64,000 nt of DNA, from NCBI GenBank assembly GCA_036877525.1, contig JAZGTH010000034.1, positions 4,582,501-4,646,500 on the forward strand, read 5' to 3'. Source of the stretch: Chromobotia macracanthus (lineage: Eukaryota; Chordata; Actinopteri; Cypriniformes; Botiidae). The position numbers and the translations under genes are program-made. Shown in pieces: positions 24,501-36,500 of the stretch. Numbering within the stretch: position 1 is the stretch's first letter; each line of letters begins with the position of its first letter. A model generated the notes under the pieces. That model was not told the origin of the DNA. It saw only the letters and a list, made by a program, of their open reading frames with translations, and did not search any database.

Positions 24501-27500
24501 TTTTAATACTAAAAAAATAGTATTAAAGAAACTATGACAGGAGAATAAACAGTGCCGATTATTAATAATGCATCATCAATATTCATTCATTCAATATCAA
24601 GAAACATCTAAACGGAGCTGTGTGAGGCAAAGAGTGAACTGTGTGAGGCAACGCTCAAGTTAAACCTCAGGATACTGATCAAAATGCCACCATTACCCTT
24701 AGAAAGAAAAATGCACATGATCAGTTTTCATAATCTGTCATCAAATACCTGGGAAATCATGCCCAACCATAGTTGTTTGTTTTGGGGTTGAATTTCCAGC
24801 ATGATATTTACCATTAATTTCACCCCACTCTATAGTATACAAATATTGTGACTCTTCATGTCTCCTGAAAACACACAGTGGTGGAGCAAGAAACAGATGA
24901 CGATTTCCCTGAGCCTTTGGATCTCAGCCCTAGAGACGAAAGGACTCTGTTCCCGCTCTTCCAGTGCTCAGTGTCAGAAGACTCTGCTTGCTCATCTGCC
25001 TCCACCACCAGCAACACCAAAACTAGGTAAGTGTCAGACACACACACACACACTGTTAACTCAAAGAAATATGCATGTGTGCATAAAGTGTGCAGAAAAA
25101 AGTTTTTAAAAAAAGGAAAAAAGTGTGCTTTTAATGACATCATAAAGGAGTGAAAGAGTTCTCACACAAACATTTTGAACCTGCTCTGCCTATGCCAAGA
25201 ATATAAACATTAAAGCTGAGTGGTGAGTTGATGTGTGATGGAAGACTGGCTGACACAAAATAGTATATTGACCATAACCTTCTGTTGCACTGTCTTCTAA
25301 TGACTGAATGTAAAAACAAACATAAAACACACTGTGCTGTCCAGTTCAAACTTAAAACTTAACAGTCATATCGCAGGGTTATTTCAGAGGCAGCTACATA
25401 TAAGATAGCCATTTGTCGTTTGATTTTTTTGAAAAGTGTAAAATGCTGTGTAAGCTTTTAAAACATTTCTCTGTTTGTTGATGTTCATTTTACCTGTCCA
25501 ACACTTCAAAACCTGGATCAGCTAATGGTAAGAGTTTGGGGGTTGGACTATGTCTTGGCCAATGGTAGATGGGTAGTGTTTAGGAAACATGTAAGGAAAC
25601 AGTCAAAATGTTTTGTAATTCTGTTCAAATATACTCACCTTTAAAGATACATGTCCGCAACAGAGTTTTACAGGTTTTTTATGACAAATGGTCATTTCAT
25701 TTACTAAAACCAATTGCAATAATATATTGAGAAAAATAGTGTTGTTGTTATTTGCAAAGTTGTTTGGCCTTTAGTTTCCCCCACCCACCCCTGCAGCAAC
25801 ACCAGCATGCATGTGCGCATGGGCTGTGGTGAAAGCGCATGTGCTCTTGTGCATGTTTAATTTGTGTAAAAGCAAGTGAGGTGGGGGGAGGGGGACTGAG
25901 GCCGCTGTCATTAGTGAAGGCAGAGGGAAATTCCCAATTAGAACAGATTGTGCTCTTGCTAATGTGCAGTACTATTAGCAATTTGTGAAAAGAGAGGAGA
26001 CCCCCATTCAGCTATTACTGCATGTGCATCACCCACTGACAGCCAGCTGTCATGACCGCTAATGAGGACGTGCTGACAGTAATGACCTTTCCAAACAATC
26101 ATGATGTTTATGAGCAAAATATTGTCACCAAAAACAAGTATACACACAAACTATGAGTTGCCAAAGGACAGGAGCCCAGAAGACAAATCGGACTTTTAGG
26201 ACTGCTGACAGAATTAGTTTAACTACCAATAAAGGTAAATGATTGCCTCTGAAGGGATGGTGCAATGCCAGATGTGTTTCTGTGGAACTAAAATCACTTT
26301 TCATTAGTAAAATAAAATATCTGTTGCCTAACAACTATCCACCTTTGAAATAATATTTTTCTTGTTTGGCTGATGTCATTTAGGCCGTACTGACTGTTAT
26401 TGAATGTTTGATTTGACTGATAACTTAGGCATTGTTTTAGACTACTGTTATAGATCATGCAGCTATTCTGACATTTAGATTTTACTTAGTTCACACAGTT
26501 ATTTTAATGTTGGTTAACATTATAGTCATAAAGGTTACTGCAACTTCAAAGGTTCAGCCAGTGTTTAAACATAAAGATAGCCGAGATAGCTGTTCCAATG
26601 AGTCTCCTCATTGGAACAGTTCTAATACCTCAGCTGTGGCACTGGGGCCGAAACTATAAAACTCTGTCTAGTTAAAATGTCATTAAGGATCTTCTACTCA
26701 AAAGTGTGTTACAGCAAATGCTTCAGTCTCTTGCGTTGAATGCAATTCATAATCCAAGAATGCTAAGTATGTGCTAATTTCTCAGCATTGGGAGCAGACA
26801 ATAGTAAATCATTTTCGGTAGCCAGTTTCTCAGGTCAGCAACTGTCATGTCAGAGCAGCATTTAAGAAACTTGCTAAGTCTTTAATTCTTGTTTTGAACT
26901 GTTGGCATGTTTGTAACTAACTACTTAAATAATACACCTGGTTAAATTGGTGCATGAATGCTGAGGTTTATTACCATCACAGTAATGCAAAAACTATGAC
27001 AAGTATGAACGGGACCATGCACTTTCAGTTCATTAAACAATCTGTTAAGCAAGCAATCTGTTTTTGTGTACTTGTGCAAAGTATGAATTTGGCCTAATGG
27101 ATGAGAGTCCATATCTAAAAAGTTTCCCTTTTTCTTTCTCACTCTCTTAGAGAAAAGCTCTGTGCCTTCTGCTACTGTGGAGAGAAGAGTCTCTTGGGTC
27201 AGGGTGAGCTAAAAATGTTTGGACCCACGCCCGGTTATGTCCCCCTGCACATCCGGAACCGCCGTGGAAGCTCGGAGAAGGATGACGATTATCATGATGA
27301 GGACAATGATTTTGATGACATTAACCGGAGCCCGGGGCATTGTGAGACCGGCCTGAAAAAGTGAGTTGGCATGTTAAGTGCAGTGGGAGAGACTTTATCT
27401 TGTTGTGAGTGTGAATGTGCTTTACAAGATTTGCTTTTAATGTGCATTGTTTCTTGTTGCCATGGGGAGTTGTTCTCGAACCATATAATTTAATTTAAAT

Positions 27501-30500
27501 ATAAAAATGTTAAGTTGAAGTAATTTTTTTCATGTTTAAATATTTATTTGTATCACTGATCAGCATGCAGAGACAGCTGTAGATAAGTCATTCCTTAATT
27601 GATTGCTCAAAGTATTTACAAATTTTGCTTGGTGTTACTTTTAAAGCTATGCTTTCTTTGTCTGAGCATCTTGACCAGCCTGACACAGCTACTTAACCTT
27701 AACCCATTTATGCGCACGTTTTGTGTGTGTGTGCGCGTGTGTGCTTGTGTGCGTGTGTGCGCGCGTGTGTGTGTGTATATAATGCACAATAAATGTACAT
27801 AAATTTGTTGAATGATTTTCAAATTGTTAAATATGTGCAAGTGAACGTAGGTGTTTGTTATACTTTTATAATGATCATGTTAGATGATTAGTAAGTTATG
27901 ATCACCGCTTATTGTGCGGGAGGCAGACCCTGCTGGATTTAAAATACACATGCTCATCCACTTCTTCTGTAATACATGAAAGTGGCTGGTGAATTTGGAA
28001 GAGGAATAGAGAAAACTTTAATTACTTACGAATTAATAAAACATAACCTCACGTTATGTTTGAGAGGTTTGTCCGTTATATAGAAACTATATATTTTCCT
28101 AGTACTTTTGTGATTGTGCAATGAAATACGAAATGTGTATTAAATAATTGTAACGTTTAGTTTGAAAGACACTATTGCCTCAGTTTCATACAAACTATAG
28201 GCTACATATTAGGAAGATATGTATGGTAAAAGAAAGCGCTATACAAATTAATGTGAGTTGAAATTGAACTTATACATGTTTATTCCTGGTATTGGCAACA
28301 ATTTGAATTGTAAGAAACACGAATAACCATTACATGACTGAAACGCTAACAGCTGTGACATATAATAAGTGCTGAGAGATTTGCTCTCTTTATTACAGCC
28401 AACCCTGGTTTGAATACAGATTTGAATTTAGCAGGTGATCACGTGACTAACTGATCATTCTAATTACATTGCTGTGATTGTACGCTCCTGGGACCAGCCT
28501 AGAATGATCACACCAGTGTGATTGTACACATCAAAGGGTTTACTAATGGTGTGAGTTTTGGGTGAGAGCATCTGTTAAAAGCAGCCAGTGGCAGCTAAGG
28601 AGATTTCAGGAAATTTGGAAAGAATAAGCTTTAAGAGTTCTTCTAAAACATCTACATCATCTGTGGACCAATGGATGCATGCTTTGTGTTACCAGATGGT
28701 GTACTTCACCATCAACAGCATCAACAGCAAGAGCTAACAGGGCCATTTTAACTCTTTAAACTCTTCAGCAGTTTAAAGAGATTAAACTCTTTTTAAACTT
28801 TCCCTACATTTAAAAATTCTAATTCTAAAAAGTTCTAATCTTAGAAATTTTTTTAAGCCACCTGCATTCTGTTCGATGTGTTGCACTTCATCTTCATGTG
28901 TTTCAATTCGCCCTGTGTAAGCACTCTTAAGCCATTTCTTCAAGGGGTCAGTGAGAGAAAATGTACCATTCTGTTGCAGTGCAGTAGGTGTGCATAAGTG
29001 GAGAAAGACATGCTTTAAGCTGAGATGTGTGATGTGGTTAGGTCAAGGTGAGAGTTGAAAAGTGTTTGTGGGTGTTGGTTGCTGCTTGGTTTGAAAGCCC
29101 TTTCAAAGCCCCTTTGTTACTTTGAAACCTAACAGGCTTATTTAGCATAGACAATGCTTCAGTTGCAAATGCATCTCATTTACTTACCCTAATGTAATTT
29201 GAACTGTGGTTTGCTTACTACCATGGCACACAAAAGGAGACTTGGTTCAAACTGCTTGAATGTAAATGCCTCCCAAAATGACAAAAATCACCATAAAGTA
29301 GTCCATAAAACTTGTGTAGCTATATTTTTAAACCTCTGAAGTCTTATTCTACCTTTGTGTGATGAACAGACTAACATTCACACTAGCATTTAGTTTAAAA
29401 CGCATCACAATTGTCGCATCACAATTGGTCAGAAAACCATAACACGTTGTTGTTGATATCTGGCACTATTTTAAACATGCAAAAGCATGATTTGGATGTA
29501 GACCCAGAAAAATATTTTATAAACTTAAATTTCAGTTAGAAAAGAACAGTATGCACATTCTGTCTTTAGTGATAAATAACAGTCTTGGGTTTGGAACGAC
29601 ATTAGAGTAAGTTGCATGTTTTACATTTTTAGATTATCTTTAAATTAGAACAAAATTCCTTGCTTGAGACTTAGACATGAAGAGCATAAATGCATTTCCC
29701 AAATTGTTGCCAATATAATTCTCCAGCTTTGAGCGAATGGAAACGGAATACTTGTTGCTTGAGCTTTTGGGGTCAAACAGAACTTGTGTGATCTTCCATT
29801 GTGTGATTTAGAAGGATTGAGTGCTTTGACCCAAATACACTGGGAACTGCTAATGAACCCAACGCTGCAATTTGGGTCAATTAATTTGGTGCCAGAATGG
29901 CATGATGATTACTTACAGTATGAAGGGTTAAAGAACAAATCCATAATGGAGAATTCCGGCAGCAGACTTTCACTAAACGTGACCTGTTGTTGTCAAAAGT
30001 TCTCGTCCACAGCCACCCTCAGGCTCATTGGATGAGTGCCTAACTTGTTTAGCTCTTCTCAACCAATCATATGCCTCCCAGAGGAATGATGATGTAATCC
30101 TTTTTGGGCTCTGGTAGCCTGCCAACAGGCAGTGAATTGTTGTGCTGGAGGCATCTGATTGGTTGGTCTAAGCTGGAGTCATGCCAGTCATGCTGGGGAG
30201 TGAAAACAATAACAGCTTCAGAGAGCCAATGAGATCCGCAACATATAATTTAAGGCAGAGACTATTAAAGTGGACCAGACCTGTAGAAAACATAAGATGA
30301 TAACTGTAGAAACCTTTGAAATGTATAATAGGAGTGTATAATAGGATGCAGCCGATACTGTGATAAAGCATTTGCAATGCCTTCTCATCTCTAAAAAAAA
30401 TTCTCTATAAAATGTCCAGAGGTCAATGTGGAAATGTAAAACTGATAATTTAGAATGTATCCCTACTTCAAAATCTAGTGAGCTGCCCCACTGTCTACAT

Positions 30501-33500
30501 AAGCGAATACCAAAACTGTGGTATGATGTGGAACCTTATAAGTGACTAATGTGGAACATTCTGCATAAGCAGCAACTCTACATGCCACACAAATAGTATT
30601 CCTCATGAAGCTCAGAAAAGACACAACACATTATTATATTTCATCAATATTTTTTAATAAATACAATAATAAATACATTTTTGTAAAATGCATGTTGCCC
30701 TACATTTTGTCCAGAATTAGGTATAAAGCAGAATACTTTTAATGTCTGTTGTTTGAAATGGCCTTTATGTGTCTACGCATAAGAAAAATTAAGCCCCACG
30801 ATTCTTTGTCTGGTGTAGTGATGGTGGTCTTAAAGATCTTAAGGTCTTAAGATAATGACACCAAGAGAAATTTACGGATTCTCTGAAAATTGAAAAAGTC
30901 ATGTGCTTGTTATATCAGTACTGCTTAAGACTTGTTTCTCAACAAGTAATGATCTGGTAATGTATCACAGACATGCAGTACTTGTAACCTCCAGAAGGTT
31001 ATTAAAGATGTCATTTCCATGGGAAACATTGTCAGTGAATGTGATTGGTGAATGTGATTTATAGCCACAGCTGTGCCAAATTCTTGCAAATTCATTCTGA
31101 AAATATGTAATATTTAGATATAATTGTAATTTGTTTTAAAGTAGAGTTGTAAGGTTGCAGTCTGAATTCAAGGTGATGAGTGTAATAATGGTTATTTTAA
31201 TAATTCATCATTTGATTATGCATTTAAATAATCAATAAATTTGGTATTCTACATACTGCGCAGTGTTCTTATAATTTATGCTATACATTTTGTTAAAAAT
31301 AAATAAAATTTAAATTCTCTCAGCTAATAGTGTTGTGGGCAGCACTCCAAAATGTAACACAACTACTTTTCCAGTGACCAGAATTTGATTCCCATCTCAA
31401 GGTTCTTTGCAGATCCCATTCCCATCACTCTACCCTGCATATTTCTGTCCATTCTCTCTTTATATATACTATGCTATCTATTCAAAATAGAGGTAACAAG
31501 AAAAATAAAAAGGATAAAAGTATCATGGACATTTTTTTTTTATCTCAACGATATGGGTTCCAAAATTTGTGTAATTTGTTATTCTTTACAATTCCCATCC
31601 CTATTGTCACTCCTCTGATGTCAACGTTCATGAAGAGGAAGTTGCACACCAAATGGTTTATTTATATTTGTGCAGATGTTCTGGACAGAGGAGGAATCGC
31701 ATACAGTAGTCTTTCATCCTAGTCCCCTCTGCAACCCACTTCTGGCTGGCCCTCTTCGAACCGGCTCCTTTTTAAATGTTAATTCCTTTTTTCTGCTTCT
31801 CTGAGTTTCTGTTGCTTAAGCTCTCTTAGCACCCCATCCAAGAAGCCAGTCATTCCAACCACCCCACCCCCTTTCCGGCTCACCCTCTCTCTCACCCTTT
31901 CTCTTTTCTCCATCTCTTTCATACTTTGCCTCTAAACAGCCAGTCCTTGTGTTGGAGCCAAGTATGATAACCCCATACCTTTAGACAAGGCTTCATGGAT
32001 GTACTTGAAACATGATTAGGATGCTGACATCTAGAAGTACAAACGCCAAGCGTTTGTAATTTGAGAGGCTGTAGCTGTCAGCTTGAAATATCCTTTTGTG
32101 GTTCGTTCATAGGATGAAATTTAATGTTTCCCATTCACTTCCTCAGAGTCAGCTCTCCAGACAGCGGCATGCACTCAACCTCAGCCCCTGGCAGTACAGA
32201 CCCCACTGCTGAGGAGCCTGGCCACAAGTTTTGGGATAAACTAGGCCAAATTGGACTTCCAGATGGCATTAACATTGAGTCTTTATTTGACCCCACTGGT
32301 AAGTCACAACTACTCTGCTGCCTAATTGACTGTTGTCTTTCACCTGTTGCTGAAAGTGTTTTTCTACTATGACTGCAGGGCAGTGCTGCGCTCACCTGCA
32401 CTGTGCAGCCTGGTCAGAAGGTGTATGCCGTGGGGAGGGACAGTCACTGCTGTATGTAGACAAAGCAATTGACTCAGGGAGCACAGAGGTAAGTACCTCA
32501 AAGAAGTGGCTTTGAAAGTATTGTAAGTCTTGTTGGCAGATTGTGCTCTCAACTTTGAATGATTGTTAACATCAACTTCCACCCTTTTTCCACCAATAAT
32601 GGCCCAGACTCTACATATTATTAAGAAGACATGGTTAAAGGCTTAAATGTAAGCTTTGCTCAATCCTCTTAACCTGGCTCTGGCACTAGCACAGTTAAAG
32701 TGAGAAAGGGGTATTGGTGGGTTACTGTGTATTTTGTAGCCACAAACTTAAGCTATAACATTCCCAGAGAGCATTTTTCTGGAATGACAAATGCGCTCAT
32801 TGTTAATTAAGTATTCCGAGTTAATCATGAATGGGGTTATTATTGGCAGTGGAAGAGACTGGAGAGGTTGTGTCAGTCCCCTGATCTTTAAATATTTTCT
32901 AATTAGGAGCTGAGCTGTTCAGAACTGCCACAGCGTCTCTCTTTTCCAACTTCACTAATTAACACAATGCAATGTGACAGATGCAGGGAAAGCACATTAG
33001 GAGTAATTAATTTCTACATCAGCCCATTTACTTCACCTGGGAAATGAATCTTGAGAAAGCACAGACAGCATCTATCCCAATATCCTGGTATGCTGTGTTG
33101 ACTACAGTCACTATCTGTCAAATCCAAAGAATTTTTGGATGTGTGTATTGAAAGTTTAATTGTGGTCCATGTCTGTAATATGAGTAATATTTTAGTAGAC
33201 TGTACTCACTGCTGTTTTAGTGTCTCTGCCTTTATCATTTTCTAATCTGATAGGTTTGGCACACTTGACTTGGCTTTGTTGCCATGACAGATATAGCATC
33301 ATTGGAGACAATTGTACATGAAATAAGATCATTGGCTTTACGTTGCACCAGGTTTTTCCTCATTCCCATCACCTGTTGACCTCAGGAAGGCTCTGATCGG
33401 TTGTTCAGACTCAGGTTGTAGAGTTTGATGACGAGTTTAGGGGGCAATGCTGGGCTGTAGTCCACAGAAAGCATTCTGACATATGTTCCTCTCTAATTCA

Positions 33501-36500
33501 AGTGTGATAGGCAAGGTCAGATGTTGATCTTCTGTGGGAACAGTGCAGTGACTCAGACAAACTTGATTTCATCATCAACAGTGTGAATTAAAGTATATGA
33601 AAAAAAGACTCTCTTTTTAAATTAAAGAGCCAATTGCTGTATTCTTTTACTCTTAAAATGTGCATGTATTTTAGCCCCTTCCACCCAAAAATTTCAGCCA
33701 TTAAAATTTCTAATGCTGTTTCTGTCAGATTTTATTGGTGATTGGTTTTACAACATCATCTTCATTATTAAGCATTCTTAGAGTGTTTTAGAGAGTCCGG
33801 TGCTCATGCTTTCAAACAGACTGTACTTGCTTGACTAGGAAATAGCTGCCAGGGGCATTGCCAAGGGAAAAGCTAAGTGAACCTACTTGCTACAAAAAAC
33901 ACTTGTCAGAGAAGAATATTCAGTGTTTGAGCACAATTTACACCCAGCGGTAATTCAAAAAAATAAAATCTCTGGAGCTTGACACATGGATTTGGTCTTC
34001 CAAACTTTTGGTGTCAGTTGCTTTTAATTCATATGTGAGTGAGAGAGTGAGAGAGTGAGAGAAAAATCAGATATGGTGCCTAGTTTGGAGACAGTGCATG
34101 GGGGATGGGCTCTCTATGCTTGTTATCTCATAACATGCCTCTCATATATCTGAAATGAAGTGATCAAATACAGCTTTGTCAGGACAAAATTGAATTTGGC
34201 AGCTGCTAAAAAAATTGAATGCAGGAAAAAAGCCTTTTCATAGATATTACAAGTAGCTGTCAAATGTGTTGGCATAGCTGTTGTGAAATATCTCCAAATA
34301 GATGATCCTTTGGCTTGCTCCTTGCTGTTAACTGCTTTGTGCACATTAGCTTGTTTGAAAGCAGTCTGCCTGTTTGGTGAGCGTGTTGCTATCACATGAT
34401 ATCACATTGCGCACAGCTTAGAATTACAGCGAGAACAATTTTAGAGTTGACGTTCTATAAGCTTTTCAATTGCCCTCATGCTTGATTGGGCCCACTGTCA
34501 CGATACTTAATCAAGAATTTTATTCAATATCGGAAGTGGACAACAAATGTGTGGTCTTGAGTAAATTTGACATTGCTTTGGAAAAGCTTGTAGACTAAAG
34601 ATCAGACTTACAGTTTATATAGTGTCTATAAAGAACATCACATACATCAAATGAAACCACTGCATAGAATGAGAGACACAAACTAGCAGTACAACTCTCA
34701 TCCAGCATTTCATTACGTCTTTTATTGCTGGCTTACCCCGTTTGGAATTCAGACATTACGTCTCTTTGCACATTGGATTACAAAGAGGAAATACTGTTCT
34801 GCTTTATAATGGTGTCCTTGGAGTCTTGGCAGAAATAGTGTATCAGCTGTAGCCTTTTCACCCCATGAAGGAGATGTCTAAGGAGACAGGTTTATTCTGC
34901 GAGATGCTTTATTGGAGGAGAGAGTAATGATGAGATACTGAGAGTGGATAGTGTTGCACTAAAACTCTCTATGGCTGGCCTTCAGAGACATTCAGGTAAA
35001 AAAAACACTGTGGGTAGAGACTGCTGTCAGCCCCAGAGGACTTGTCGCCTGGGCAATAATTGCTTAAAGCTCACTGTTAAAAAGTATTTTCAGATTGTTG
35101 CATTTCGGCCTTAAGCCAAAGGTTTCTCCAAACAGAGACTGCTGACTAGAGACATTTTTAGTTTAGGGTCCTTTTTAAGCCCTGGTGTCCTCTGTTATTC
35201 AGTGTGTGAGTGCTTTCCATCCTGGTGATTTAAATGTCTGGCAGGTCGTTGTTTGTGGCCTTATTTTGAATGGCAATTGCCTTGATCCTAAATACTGAAA
35301 AATTGGATGAAAAGCAATGTTCGGAGCAAATAGACCTGTGAGAAACTGCTATCACAACCTTGCTATTGAGAGTTTGCATTTTTGTGCCACACTTGCACAG
35401 TAGAGGGTTCTAAATTACATTTATTCACACTACAATGTTGCTTAAATGTTTAAAATGTAAAAATGTAAAAACGTTTCCATCATTCAAATAACACAAAACC
35501 AACTCCAGGTCATTTACATGCGTTAAAGGAATAGTTAACATGAATAATTTATGAATAATGTAATAATGCATTGTTTTATATACAATTTATTTTTGTAATT
35601 TGTGAACAGATTTTAAAGGCTGATATGAGTATATATTCCATAAATCATATTCTAATGAGTATGCATGTTTCTATAAGATTTCATTTATTGATTTTCATTG
35701 TTTTTGTAGTCCTGTGCATACTGTAAGCGACTTGGAGCCTCAGTGAAGTGTTGTGAGGAAAGCTGTGGGCACTCTTATCATTACCCCTGTGCAGCCGCAG
35801 CTGGATCCTTTCAGGACATGAAGAGATACATCCTCCTCTGCTCAGACCACATCCAACAAGCTCTCATACGATGTGAGTTTCTTTCTTAAACACATTTCCT
35901 AGGCCAGTGTGTCTCAGCCATGGAGCTAGGACCCTAAGAGGACCTCAATACACTTCCAAGGGGGTCTTGAGATGAAATTATTTGAAATAAGATAAACAAG
36001 CTTTAAAAAAGCTAACAATCAGGATTACGTCTTAGTGTTTGGTTATTTTTTTTTAAATACGCATCTTTTAATCTTATACAGTTATGCCAAGCTCCAGAAT
36101 ATTTAATTGGGTAGAAATTATGAGTGGGGAGCCTTCAAATATTGTTGTGGACAATCTTCGAAAAATCCAAGCAGAACAACTGCGTGCATGGCTACACAGC
36201 ATTACATTTTAACCATCATCTGTTTCTGTCTTTAGCGAAAGATGAGGTGCAATGTCTTGTATGTGACAGTCCTGGAGACCTGCTGGACCAGATGTTCTGC
36301 TGCACATGTGGCCAGCATTACCATGGAATATGTCTGGACATCACAGTGACGCCGCTCAAGAGGACAGGTTGGCAATGCCCTGAGTGTAAAGTCTGCCTAG
36401 CGTGCAAGTAAGTATCCAACACACTGGTACATTAATTACTCATTACTAGCACTACCACTAGTAGTATGCTGTGCCACACAAAGCATGACAAAATGCAACG

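Larger units (their letters stand above)
25027..27150 (+). other. kmt2c intron 3 (2.1 kb)
   Basis: It contains a short CA run near 25040-25053, a mixed-composition stretch at 25765-26110 that looks like a conserved noncoding element, and a 13-bp hairpin at 26590-26619. No coding or RNA gene is recognised. Confidence 0.7.
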
